Source: Mycolicibacterium rutilum
GTDB lineage: Bacteria; Actinomycetota; Actinomycetes; Mycobacteriales; Mycobacteriaceae
DNA length: 64,000 nt
Assembly: GCF_900108565.1 (NCBI RefSeq)
Contig: NZ_LT629971.1
Coordinates: 4,216,001 to 4,280,000, forward strand
Direction of reading: 5' to 3'
Every line of letters starts with the position of its first letter. Positions within the stretch are counted from its first letter, which is position 1. The translations under genes were made by a program, and so were the position numbers. A model generated the notes under the pieces. It made no database searches, was not told the origin of the DNA, and saw only the letters and a list, made by a program, of their open reading frames with translations. Positions 26,896 to 35,344 of this stretch are shown here, one piece after another.

Positions 26896-27960
26896 TCAGT
26901 TCAGGCTGTAGAAGCGCTGCGCGTTGCGGGCGCCGACCTTCGCGCGGGCGGCATCGGAGATGTCGTCGCGTCCACGCAGCGGTTTCGTGCTCTCCGGCCA
27001 GTCCCCGTCCCAGTGCGGGTAGTCGCTGGCGAACATGATGAAGTCGTCACCGAGCACATCGATGACGCCGGGCAGAATCGGTTCGCCCGCCTCGCAGGTA
27101 ACCCAGATGTTGCCCGCCGCAAGGTAGTCGTGCGGATCGCGCCGCCAGCCATCCTCGATCCAGTGACCCCGCTTGACGTAGTGGTCCTGCAGGCGGTCGA
27201 TGAAGTACGGCAGCCAGCCGACGCCGGCCTCCAGGAACGCCACCCGCAGCGCCGGATGCCGGTCGAACACCCCGCCGGACACCAGCGACGTCATCGCGAC
27301 CATCTGGTCGAACGGGAAGCTGATCGTGTGCACCTGAACGTAATTGGTGAAGCGGTCCACGCCGATCTTCGGCAGGTGCATGCCGGGGGCACCGTGGACG
27401 CCCAACGGCATGTCCAGATCAACGGCCGCGGCGTAGAACGGGTCGAGGTCGGGGTGGTCCAAGTTCTTCGTCCGCAGCCCGGGCGGCAGATGGGTGGCGA
27501 CCAGGCCGAGGTCCTTGGCCTCGCGCATGATGTCGATTGCGGTGCGGCCCAACTCGATCGGGGTGACCGCGACCCCGCGCAGCCGGCCTCGCGACGATGC
27601 GCAGTAGTCGGCGATCCAGCGGTTGTAGAGCCGGGCGAAGCCGGCGGCGAACCCGGGATCGCGCAGTGTCGGCGTGCACAGTCCGAGGCTCGGATACAAC
27701 ACCATGACATCGATGTGGTCGCGCTCGGCGTTGGCGGCGACACCCTCGGCGGTGCGGCAGTTCAGACCGGGCGCCGAAGTCAACCCGTGCTCGGTGGGGC
27801 AACCCGCGCCCGGTCCGGTCGACTCCGGGTAATGCCGCCCCTCGATCACCAGGCCGAGACCATCTGTGCGGGGTGCGATGTGCCGCGGCCATCGCTGCAT
27901 CGCCTCGACCGCCAGCGACGCACCTTCGGCGACGTGCCCGTCGGCATCGATGATCCGCAT
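26896..27960 (-). CDS. Amidohydrolase-2 family enzyme
   Basis: A 354-residue PF04909 enzyme with the N-terminal IIDADGHV, the middle GVHGAPG, and the C-terminal catalytic Asp in FASDYPHWD. It is the third and most divergent amidohydrolase-2 protein of the cluster. The ATG at 27960 is chosen because the fold starts there. Immediately upstream is an AT-rich segment with the palindrome GCTA-AAAC-TAGC, which may hold its promoter. It converges with the alcohol dehydrogenase, separated by three bases. Confidence 0.82.
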   Translation of the reverse strand: MRIIDADGHVAEGASLAVEAMQRWPRHIAPRTDGLGLVIEGRHYPESTGPGAGCPTEHGLTSAPGLNCRTAEGVAANAERDHIDVMVLYPSLGLCTPTLRDPGFAAGFARLYNRWIADYCASSRGRLRGVAVTPIELGRTAIDIMREAKDLGLVATHLPPGLRTKNLDHPDLDPFYAAAVDLDMPLGVHGAPGMHLPKIGVDRFTNYVQVHTISFPFDQMVAMTSLVSGGVFDRHPALRVAFLEAGVGWLPYFIDRLQDHYVKRGHWIEDGWRRDPHDYLAAGNIWVTCEAGEPILPGVIDVLGDDFIMFASDYPHWDGDWPESTKPLRGRDDISDAARAKVGARNAQRFYSLN

Positions 27961-28065
27961 CAGTTTGCTAAAACTAGCAGGCAAAGCCGAAATCGCAGCC
28001 AGTCTCGGCAAGGTTGCGCTCAGGCGCGGTGCGGAAACCGGCCGTCCGTGCGCACTATGGGGGCG

Positions 28066-28302
28066 TCAGTACTGGCCGAGCGGCCGGCACACGTTCGAGA
28101 TGGGATTCCAGTACTCCCCAGGCGCGCACGCCAGCGGGGCCGTCGCCACCGGGCCCCGGCACACGTTGGCCACGGGGTCCCACCACCCGCCGGGGCAGTT
28201 GAGCGGCTGCGCCGCCGCGGACGGCGCCATCAACAGGGAAAGTGCCGCGACCGGAGCAGCAGCTGCGGTGGCGACCATCGAACGACGAATGATCTTGTGC
28301 AT
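28066..28302 (-). CDS. Small secreted Cys/Trp-rich protein
   Basis: A 78-residue exported protein. The signal peptide ends in APSAAAQ. The mature part has two similar units, CPGGWWDPVANVCRGP and CAPGEYWNPISNVCRPL, each with a Cys pair around W-[DN]-P-[VI]-[AS]-N-V-C. This is the layout of a known small mycobacterial secreted family with unknown role. The start follows from the signal peptide. Confidence 0.7.
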   Translation of the reverse strand: MHKIIRRSMVATAAAAPVAALSLLMAPSAAAQPLNCPGGWWDPVANVCRGPVATAPLACAPGEYWNPISNVCRPLGQY

Positions 28303-28353
28303 GCGTCGAGCTTGCCCCGAACCGGGCCGCCATAAACAGCCGGGTCGCACGTC

Positions 28354-29556
28354 CTAATTCACTACGACGTCGAGGCGTTCCCAGCCGCGCACCGTCGACG
28401 TCGGCGCCAGCCGCGCGGTCGTGGTGTCGATGTCCCATTCGGGCCAGCGGTTGAGCAGCTCGTCGAGCGCGACGCGCCCCTCGAGTCGCGCCAGGTTGGC
28501 GCCCAGGCAGTAATGCACACCCTTGCCGAACGTGATGTGGCTGATGTTGTCGCGGCGGATGTCGAACACATCGGGGCGGTCGTAGCGGCGTGGGTCGCGG
28601 TTGGCCGATCCGAACATCAGCAGGATGGCCGCGCCGGCCGGCGCGGTGCGTCCGTGCGCCTCGAAATCCCGGGTCACCAGGCGAGCGACATTGTGGCCGG
28701 TCGGCTCGAATCGCAGCGTCTCGTCGACCGCGCGGGCCAGCAGCGACCGGTCCTGCACCACGTCGCGACGCTGGTCGGGGTGTTCGGCGAGCACCTTGGC
28801 CAGCCAGCCGATCAGCCGCCCGGTGGTCTCGTTGCCGGCGCCGGCCACCACCTGGGTGTAGTGCAGCACCTCCTTGCGGGTGAGCTTGCGCGTGACCCCC
28901 TGCTCGTCTTCGAACTCGACGTTCAGCAGCGCGGTCATCAGATCGTCCGACGGGTTCTGCGCGCGCCAGTCGACGTACTCGGCGTAGATGCTGCCGTCGG
29001 CGATCTTGTCGGCCCGCACCACTTTCATCGGTGAGCCGGGCTTGGTGCGCAGGCTGGCGTCATTGGCGTCGCGCACCGAGACCTGTTCGGACTCAGGGAT
29101 GCCCAACAGCATCCCGATCACGCGCATCGGCATCATCGAGGCCAGTTCGGCGATGATGTCGAACCGGTCGACGCCCACCAGCGGGTCCAGGCAATTGACG
29201 CAGTACTGCCGGATCTGATCCTCGAGCTCGGCCATCCGCCGCGGGGTGAAGACCCGGGACATCAAGCCCCGCAGCATGGTGTGGACCGGTGGATCCTCCA
29301 TCATCATCACGCCTTTGGGCATGTCGAACTGCGACTGGATCAGTTCGAGGATGTCGCCGCGGCTGTTGGAGAAGGTCTGCCAGTCGAGCAGCGCGCGCTC
29401 GACGTCCTCGTGCCGCGACAGCGCCCAGAAGTCGTACTGCTCGTTGTGGTACAGCGGCGCTTCCTCGCGGAGCCGCTCGTAGGTCGGATACGGGTCGGCC
29501 ACGATGTCCACCCGGTACGGGTCGTAGTAGACGGCCTTTTCGTCGATTGCGGTCAC
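28354..29556 (-). CDS. Cytochrome P450
   Basis: A 400-residue soluble P450 with the I-helix VVAGAGNETTG, ExxR in DETLR and the heme loop FGKGVHYCLGANLAR (Cys near 350). In place of the common A-G-x-D/E-T it has G-A-G-N-E-T-T, which is seen in several mycobacterial CYPs. The substrate is unknown. It begins with GTG after AGGGAG, 9 bp downstream of the mycofactocin-type SDR, and is probably in the same transcription unit. Confidence 0.87.
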   Translation of the reverse strand: MTAIDEKAVYYDPYRVDIVADPYPTYERLREEAPLYHNEQYDFWALSRHEDVERALLDWQTFSNSRGDILELIQSQFDMPKGVMMMEDPPVHTMLRGLMSRVFTPRRMAELEDQIRQYCVNCLDPLVGVDRFDIIAELASMMPMRVIGMLLGIPESEQVSVRDANDASLRTKPGSPMKVVRADKIADGSIYAEYVDWRAQNPSDDLMTALLNVEFEDEQGVTRKLTRKEVLHYTQVVAGAGNETTGRLIGWLAKVLAEHPDQRRDVVQDRSLLARAVDETLRFEPTGHNVARLVTRDFEAHGRTAPAGAAILLMFGSANRDPRRYDRPDVFDIRRDNISHITFGKGVHYCLGANLARLEGRVALDELLNRWPEWDIDTTTARLAPTSTVRGWERLDVVVN

Positions 29557-29565
29557 GTAGGCTCC

Positions 29566-30402
29566 CTACTTCAGAAGGCTGCCGGCGTCGACCGGCAGTG
29601 GCACGCCGGTGATGTAGCGAGCTTCGTCGGAGGCCAGGAACAGCACGGCGTTGCTGATGTCGACCGGCTCCACCCACGGGATCGGCAGGAAGTGGAACGA
29701 CTGGCAGATCGGCGCCAGGTCCTCGGGTCCGGGGTTCTCGAGGTCGGGGCGGAACAGCCGATAGGTCGGCTCGTTCATCAGCAGCGGCGTGCACACATGC
29801 GTCGGGTGCACGCTGTTGACCCGGATCGAATGCTGGCCGAGTTCGACGGCGAAGGTCCGCATCAACCCGACGACACCGTGCTTCGCGGCGATGTAGTGAC
29901 CCACCTGCGGGTAGGCCTTGGTGCCGCCGACCGAGCTGGTGAGGATGATCGAGCCGCCGGGACCGCCGGCGAGCAGATGCGGAACGGCCGCCTTGACGGT
30001 CTTCCACACGCCGCCGAGGTTGACGTCGATCGTCTCGTCGAAGCGGTCTTCGGCCATCTTGTGCAGCTTCACGCCGGTGGTGCCGATCCCCGCATTGGCC
30101 ACGACGATGTCGAGCCTGCCGAGCTGTTCGACGCCGCTGTCCACGGCCGCCTTCAGCGCGTCGTAGTCGCGGACATCGACCTCGGCGGTCACGATGCGCC
30201 GGTCGAGGTTCTTCACCATGTCCGCGGTCTCGGCGAGATCTTCGGGGGTGGCGGCCGGGGCGGTCGAGTACGCGAAGCCGCGGCAGATGTCGACGGCGAT
30301 GATGTCGGCGCCCTCCTGCGCCAGGCGCACCGCGTGGCTGCGCCCTTGACCGCGCGCGGCACCGGTGACGAATGCGACCTTGCCCTCTACCCGACCGGTC
30401 AT
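29566..30402 (-). CDS. Mycofactocin-coupled SDR family oxidoreductase
   Basis: A 278-residue SDR with TGAARGQGRSHAVRLAQEGADIIAVDIC, a family-specific insert after the second strand (FAYSTAPAATPEDLAETADMVKNL), VANAGIG, and the catalytic Ser plus YIAAK. The GQGRSHA motif and the insert mark the mycofactocin-associated SDR family, which holds its nicotinamide cofactor tightly. The ATG at 30402 is chosen over an upstream GTG because GAGGGGAG lies before it. A 20-bp palindrome upstream is shared with the divergent TetR gene. Confidence 0.85.
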   Translation of the reverse strand: MTGRVEGKVAFVTGAARGQGRSHAVRLAQEGADIIAVDICRGFAYSTAPAATPEDLAETADMVKNLDRRIVTAEVDVRDYDALKAAVDSGVEQLGRLDIVVANAGIGTTGVKLHKMAEDRFDETIDVNLGGVWKTVKAAVPHLLAGGPGGSIILTSSVGGTKAYPQVGHYIAAKHGVVGLMRTFAVELGQHSIRVNSVHPTHVCTPLLMNEPTYRLFRPDLENPGPEDLAPICQSFHFLPIPWVEPVDISNAVLFLASDEARYITGVPLPVDAGSLLK

Positions 30403-30421
30403 CGGCGCCGCTCCCCTCACT

Positions 30422-30441
30422 TGTTGGGCGATCGCCCAACA
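30422..30441. promoter_or_regulatory. 20-bp perfect palindrome, likely TetR operator
   Basis: TGTTGGGCGA followed by its exact reverse complement TCGCCCAACA sits between the divergent SDR and TetR genes. It overlaps the region upstream of the TetR -10 (TAGGCT, 30444-30449, six bases before ATG 30456). The position suggests autorepression and control of the SDR-P450 operon by the adjacent regulator. Confidence 0.7.
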
Positions 30442-30455
30442 TCTAGGCTGGCGCC

Positions 30456-31052
30456 ATGTCTAGCAGCCCCGTCGGGGAGCGGTCAAGGGGTGGCCGGGAG
30501 TCGGCGACGCGGGCCGCGCTGATCGAGGCGACGGCGCAGGTCATGCTCGAAGAGGGCTACGCGGCGGCGACGTCGCGACGGGTCGCCAACCGCGCGGGGG
30601 TCAAGCCGGCGCTCGTGCACTACTACTTCCCGAGCATGGACGACCTCTTTCTGGCCGTGCTGCGCGAAGGCGCGGAGGCGAACCTGGCGCGCCAGCGCGA
30701 CGCGGTGGTCTCCGACGAACCGCTGCACGCGCTGTGGCGGCTCAACAGCACCCACGGCGCGCGGCTGTTCATGGAGTTCATCGCGCTGGCCAATCACCGC
30801 AAGGCCATCCGCAGCGAGATCGCGGCCTACGCCGAGCGTTTCGGCGACGCCGAGGAGGCCGCGGTGGCCGCGGCGATGACCGCGCACGGCGTCGACCTGC
30901 AGGCGTTTCCGCCGGTGGTGATGTCTATGATAGTCACCAGCTTGGCTCGAATCGTGCTGCTGGAGCGCGGGCTCGGCATCACCCGAGGCCACGCCGAAGC
31001 CGAGGCGTTCATCCAGCGCTATCTCGACCGCTTCGAACGCCCGTCGTCGTGA
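30456..31052 (+). CDS. TetR-family transcription regulator
   Basis: A 198-residue regulator. The N-terminal HTH is ATRAALIEATAQVMLEEGYAAATSRRVANRAGVKPALVHYYFPSMDDLF. The C-terminal ligand domain is helical and of unknown specificity. It is divergent from the mycofactocin-type SDR and P450 and probably represses them through the palindrome at 30422-30441. Its ATG is exactly six bases after a TAGGCT -10, so the mRNA is probably leaderless. Confidence 0.87.
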   Translation: MSSSPVGERSRGGRESATRAALIEATAQVMLEEGYAAATSRRVANRAGVKPALVHYYFPSMDDLFLAVLREGAEANLARQRDAVVSDEPLHALWRLNSTHGARLFMEFIALANHRKAIRSEIAAYAERFGDAEEAAVAAAMTAHGVDLQAFPPVVMSMIVTSLARIVLLERGLGITRGHAEAEAFIQRYLDRFERPSS

Positions 31053-31135
31053 CCCCCGTGTGTGACCTGGATCACGCTGCGGAGTCGGTGGTGACCAGCA
31101 GCACGATGACTTGAGTTAATCTGTGCCTCAGTGAG

Positions 31136-31154
31136 AACTTATACGGGCTAAGTT
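31136..31154. repeat. Inverted repeat upstream of mmpS-mmpL
   Basis: AACTTA and TAAGTT are perfect inverted arms around a 7-bp spacer, about 70 bp before the mmpS start. The size suits a dimeric repressor, and TTATAC inside it could be a -10. The regulator is unknown. Confidence 0.45.
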
Positions 31155-31225
31155 ATGTTCAGCGAGATCACAGAGACCGAAAACGACTGAGGGCGGATAT
31201 GCGCGGCACTGGGCGGGACAAATAG

Positions 31226-31654
31226 ATGCTCCGACTCGCGAAAAAGGTCTGGATCCCCATCGTCATCATCGTGGTGGTGGTGATCGCCGGCTTCACGGTC
31301 AGCCGTATCCGCACCTTCTTCGGCGCTGAGGGCATCATCGTGACGCCCAGGGTGTTCGCCGAGGATCCCGAACCGTTCGACCCGAAGGTCGTCAAGTACG
31401 AGATCTTCGGAACGGGTTCCTACGCCGACATCAACTACCTCGATCTCGACGCACGACCGCAACGTGTCGACGGTGCATCGCTGCCCTGGTCTCTGACGCT
31501 GCAGACCACGGCGCCATCGGCGGCTCCCAACATCGTCGCCCAGGGCGACGGCGGGAGCATCACCTGCCGGATCACCGTCGATGACGAAGTCAAAGACGAA
31601 AGAACCTCCACCGGCGTGAACGCTCAAACCTTCTGCTTTGTGAAATCCGCATGA
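31226..31654 (+). CDS. mmpS: MmpS-family transport accessory protein
   Basis: A 142-residue MmpS protein: one N-terminal membrane helix (WIPIVIIVVVVIAGFTVSRI), then a periplasmic beta domain with KVVKYEIFGTGSYADINYLDLDARPQRVDGASLPWSLTL and a C-terminal Cys pair (ITCRITV, QTFCFV). MmpS partners the adjacent MmpL in exporting lipids or siderophores. Its stop overlaps the mmpL ATG (ATGA). Which numbered paralogue it matches is unclear; the MmpS4/MmpS5 group is likely. Confidence 0.87.
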   Translation: MLRLAKKVWIPIVIIVVVVIAGFTVSRIRTFFGAEGIIVTPRVFAEDPEPFDPKVVKYEIFGTGSYADINYLDLDARPQRVDGASLPWSLTLQTTAPSAAPNIVAQGDGGSITCRITVDDEVKDERTSTGVNAQTFCFVKSA

Positions 31655-34554
31655 GTTCGGCGACGAACGAACCGCAAACCGACCCCTTCCCGCCGGTCCG
31701 GCACGCCAAGCGGCCGTTCATCCCGCGGATGATCCGGACCTTGGCGGTCCCCATCATCATCGGCTGGGTCGCGGTGATCGCGGTGCTCAACATCTCGGTG
31801 CCGCAGCTCGAGACCGTCGGCCAGCAGCGCGCGGTCTCGATGAGCCCGGATTTCGCGCCGTCGATGATCGCGATGAAGCGGGTCGGCAAGGTCTTCGAGG
31901 AGTACGACTCCGACAGCTCGGCGATGATCGTCATCGAGGGCGACAAGCCGCTCGGTGAGGACACCCGCGCGTTCTACGGCGAGATGGTCGCCAAGCTCGA
32001 GGCGGACAAGCGACACGTCCAGAGCGTGCAGGACTTCTGGAGCGATCCGCTCACCGCCTCCGGCGCACAGAGCAGCGACGGCAAAGCCGCCTACGTGCAG
32101 GTCTACCTGTCCGGCAACCAGGGTGAGGCGCTGGCCAACGAGTCGGTCGAGGCGGTGCAGTCCCTCGTCGACGGCATGCAGCCACCGCCGGGCGTGAAGG
32201 TGTTCGTGACCGGTCCGGCCGCGCTCGCGGCCGACCAGCACATCGCCAGCGACCGCAGTATGCAGGTGATCGAGGCGCTCACCTTCACGGTGATCATCAC
32301 GATGCTGCTGCTGGTGTACCGCTCGATCATCACGGTGCTGCTGACGCTGGTGATGGTCGTACTCCAGCTGGCTGCGACCCGCGGCATGGTGGCGTTCCTC
32401 GGCTACCACGAGATCATCGGGCTCTCCCCGTTCGCGACCAACCTCCTGGTGACCCTGGCGATCGCCGCGGGCACCGACTACGCGATCTTCCTGACCGGCC
32501 GATATCAGGAGGCCCGCGGGACCGGTGAAGACCGAGAGTCGGCCTATTACACGATGTTCCACGGCACGGCGCACGTCGTGCTCGGTTCCGGCCTGACGAT
32601 CGCCGGCGCCCTGTTCTGCCTGAGCTTCACCCGGCTGCCGTACTTCCAGACCATGGGCGTGCCGTTGGCGGTCGGCATGGTCACCTCGGTGCTCGCGTCG
32701 CTGACGCTCGGGCCCGCGATCATCAGCGTCGCCAGCCGGTTCGGCAAGGTGCTCGAGCCCAAACGGGCGATGCGGGTGCGCGGTTGGCGCAAGATCGGCG
32801 CGGCGGTCGTGCGGTGGCCTGGGCCGATCCTGGTCGCGACGATCGCGCTGTCGCTGGTCGGTCTGCTCGCGCTGCCGGGCTATCGGACCAACTACAACGA
32901 CCGCAACTATCTGCCGGCTGATCTGCCGGCCAACGAGGGCTACGCGGCCGCCGACCGGCACTTCTCGCAGGCCCGGATGAACCCCGAACTGCTGATGGTC
33001 GAAAGCGACCACGACCTACGCAACTCCGCGGACTTCCTGGTCATCGACAAGATCGCCAAGCAGATCTTCCGCGTGCCGGGGATCTCCCGCGTGCAGGCCA
33101 TCACCCGGCCCGACGGTAAGCCGATCGAGCACACGTCGATCCCGTTCCAGATCAGCATGCAGGGCACCACCCAGCAGATGAACCAGAAGTACCTGCAGGA
33201 CCGGATGGCCGACATGCTAGTGCAGGCCGACGAGATGTCCAAGACCATCGAGACCATGGAGAAGATGTCCGCCCTCACCGAGGAGATGGCGGCCACCACC
33301 CACAACATGGTCACGAAGATGAAGGACATGACGGTCGACGTGGCCGAATTGCGCGACAACATCGCCAATTTCGACGACTTCTTCCGGCCGATCCGCAACT
33401 ACTTCTACTGGGAACCGAAGTGCTACAACATCCCGATCTGCTGGGCGCTTCGGTCGATCTTCGACACGCTTGACGGCATCGACACGATGACTACCGACAT
33501 CCAGGAACTGATTCCCGACATGGAGCGGCTGGATCAGCTGATGCCGCAGATGGTCACCCTGATGCCGCCGATGATCGACACCATGAAGACCATGCGCACG
33601 ATGATGCTGACGATGTATGCCTCGCAGAAGGGCATGCAGGATCAGATGGCGGCGCTGCAGGAGAACTCGACTGCGATGGGCGACGCGTTCGACGCGTCGA
33701 TGAACGACGACTCGTTCTACCTGCCGCCGGAGGTCTTCGACAACGAAGAGTTCAAGAAGGGCATGGAGAACTTCATCTCCCCCGACGGCAAGTCGGTGCG
33801 GTTCATCATCGCCCACGACGGTGACCCGATGACCGAAGAGGGCATCGCCCGGATCGACTCGATCAAGCAGGCGGCCAAGGAAGCCATCAAGGGCACCCCG
33901 CTCGAAGGCTCCAAGATCTACCTGGCCGGAACCGCGGCGGTCTACAAGGACATGTCCGACGGCAACAACTACGACCTGATGATCGCGGCGATCCTCGCTC
34001 TGGCGTTGATCTTCACGATCATGCTGATCCTCACCCGCAGCGTGGTCGCCGCCGCGACAATCGTTGGCACCGTGGTGATCTCGCTGGGCGCCTCGTTCGG
34101 TTTGTCGATCCTGATCTGGCAGCACATCCTGGGCATCGAGTTGCACTGGATGGTGATGGCGATGGCGATCATCATCTTGTTGGCGGTCGGCGCCGACTAC
34201 AACCTGCTACTGGTGTCACGGCTGAAGGAAGAACTGCACGCCGGGGTCAACACCGGGATCATCCGGGCGATGGGCGGCAGCGGTTCGGTGGTCACCTCAG
34301 CAGGTCTGGTGTTCGCGTTCACGATGATGTCGATGGCGGTCAGCGAACTCACAGTCATCGGACAGGTCGGCACCACCATCGGGCTGGGTCTATTGTTCGA
34401 TACGTTGGTGATCCGCGCGTTCATGACGCCTTCGATCGCCGCGCTGATGGGTAAATGGTTCTGGTGGCCGCAGCGGGTGCGGAGCCGGCCCGTGCCGGCT
34501 CCGTGGCCCAAGCCCAAGGAATTGACGACGTCCGGTTCGGAAGGGGCCCAGTAA
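31651..34554 (+). CDS. mmpL: MmpL-family RND transporter (MmpL4/5-like)
   Basis: A 967-residue RND transporter of the inner membrane. A first helix near 25-47 precedes a periplasmic porter domain, helices 2-6 near 195-390, a long second periplasmic part with Met-rich coiled coil (MSKTIETMEKMSALTEEM, MKTMRTMMLTMYASQ) and helices 7-12 near 765-945. The Asp-Tyr proton-relay pairs are in GTDYAIFL (near 275) and GADYNLLL (near 849). Length and coiled-coil insert match the MmpL4/MmpL5 group, which exports siderophores or glycopeptidolipids with MmpS. Cargo unknown. Confidence 0.9.
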   Translation: MSSATNEPQTDPFPPVRHAKRPFIPRMIRTLAVPIIIGWVAVIAVLNISVPQLETVGQQRAVSMSPDFAPSMIAMKRVGKVFEEYDSDSSAMIVIEGDKPLGEDTRAFYGEMVAKLEADKRHVQSVQDFWSDPLTASGAQSSDGKAAYVQVYLSGNQGEALANESVEAVQSLVDGMQPPPGVKVFVTGPAALAADQHIASDRSMQVIEALTFTVIITMLLLVYRSIITVLLTLVMVVLQLAATRGMVAFLGYHEIIGLSPFATNLLVTLAIAAGTDYAIFLTGRYQEARGTGEDRESAYYTMFHGTAHVVLGSGLTIAGALFCLSFTRLPYFQTMGVPLAVGMVTSVLASLTLGPAIISVASRFGKVLEPKRAMRVRGWRKIGAAVVRWPGPILVATIALSLVGLLALPGYRTNYNDRNYLPADLPANEGYAAADRHFSQARMNPELLMVESDHDLRNSADFLVIDKIAKQIFRVPGISRVQAITRPDGKPIEHTSIPFQISMQGTTQQMNQKYLQDRMADMLVQADEMSKTIETMEKMSALTEEMAATTHNMVTKMKDMTVDVAELRDNIANFDDFFRPIRNYFYWEPKCYNIPICWALRSIFDTLDGIDTMTTDIQELIPDMERLDQLMPQMVTLMPPMIDTMKTMRTMMLTMYASQKGMQDQMAALQENSTAMGDAFDASMNDDSFYLPPEVFDNEEFKKGMENFISPDGKSVRFIIAHDGDPMTEEGIARIDSIKQAAKEAIKGTPLEGSKIYLAGTAAVYKDMSDGNNYDLMIAAILALALIFTIMLILTRSVVAAATIVGTVVISLGASFGLSILIWQHILGIELHWMVMAMAIIILLAVGADYNLLLVSRLKEELHAGVNTGIIRAMGGSGSVVTSAGLVFAFTMMSMAVSELTVIGQVGTTIGLGLLFDTLVIRAFMTPSIAALMGKWFWWPQRVRSRPVPAPWPKPKELTTSGSEGAQ

Positions 34555-34880
34555 TGAAACGACTGATTGCCGCAATCGCCACTGCCACAGCAGCGTTGGT
34601 GCTGGCCGCGCCGGCACACGCCGATCCCGACACCGACTTCGCCAACGAGTTGCACACGTACGGGATCTACGGGCAGAAGGACTACAACGCCTGGATCGGC
34701 AAGATCACCTGCAAGCGGCAGCGCAACGGCGTCGACAAGAGTGCGCACGACTCGGCGCGGTTCGTCCAGGCTCAGCTGGACAAGGAGCAGGACAGCACCG
34801 AGCAGTCCTATCAGTTCCTGGCCGCGGCACTGCGGTTCTACTGCCCGGACCTGCTGCCGATCCTGGATCAGGCGCGATGA
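34554..34880 (+). CDS. Secreted DUF732-like protein
   Basis: A 108-residue exported protein. The signal peptide MKRLIAAIATATAALVLAAPAHA is followed by DPDTDFANELHTYGIYGQKDYNAWIGKITCKRQRNGVDKS and a second Cys in FYCPDLLP, the DUF732-like two-Cys pattern. The ATG overlaps the mmpL stop (TAATG), so it is translated with the transporter and may serve it in the envelope. Confidence 0.8.
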   Translation: MKRLIAAIATATAALVLAAPAHADPDTDFANELHTYGIYGQKDYNAWIGKITCKRQRNGVDKSAHDSARFVQAQLDKEQDSTEQSYQFLAAALRFYCPDLLPILDQAR

Positions 34881-35341
34881 ACATGAGGAGTCGAAAAGTG
34901 TTCCGTAAGGCGAGCATTGCGCTGGCATCCCTGGGGTGCGCAGCGATGCTGTTCCCCGCCGCCGCGTCCGCCGACGCGACCGACGACTACCCCATCCCGA
35001 ACCGGATGCTCAAGACGACGTGCACGGTCGACCAGTACATGGCGGCGGTTCGCGACACCGATCCGGTGTACTTCGAGCGGTACATGATCGACTACCACAA
35101 CCGGCCGCTCGACGTTCAGCAGGGCGCCCGCGACCGGATCTACTGGTTCTTCTCGTTGGACTACGCCGGCCGCCGGCAGTACTCCGAGAACACCGCGACC
35201 AACGTCTACTACGAGCAGATGGCCACCCGGTGGGGCAACTGGGCCAAGCTGTTCTTCAACAACAAGGGCGTCGTCGCGCACGGCACCGAGATCTGCATGA
35301 ACTACCCGCCGAGCCAGCCCGAGATCTGGAACTGGCGCTAG
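34877..35341 (+). CDS. Secreted DUF5078-type mycobacterial protein
   Basis: A 154-residue exported protein. The signal peptide ends AAASADATDDYPIPNRML, and the mature domain has TTCTVDQYMAAVRDTDPVYFERYMIDYHNRP, SLDYAGRRQYSENTATNVYYEQMATRWGNWAKLFFNNKG and a C-terminal Cys. This is a conserved mycobacterial secreted family (DUF5078 type, from memory). ATG 34877 overlaps the previous stop (ATGA). GTG at 34898, seven bases after AGGAG, may be the true start and gives a neater signal peptide. Confidence 0.75.
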   Translation: MNMRSRKVFRKASIALASLGCAAMLFPAAASADATDDYPIPNRMLKTTCTVDQYMAAVRDTDPVYFERYMIDYHNRPLDVQQGARDRIYWFFSLDYAGRRQYSENTATNVYYEQMATRWGNWAKLFFNNKGVVAHGTEICMNYPPSQPEIWNWR

Positions 35342-35344
35342 TCG

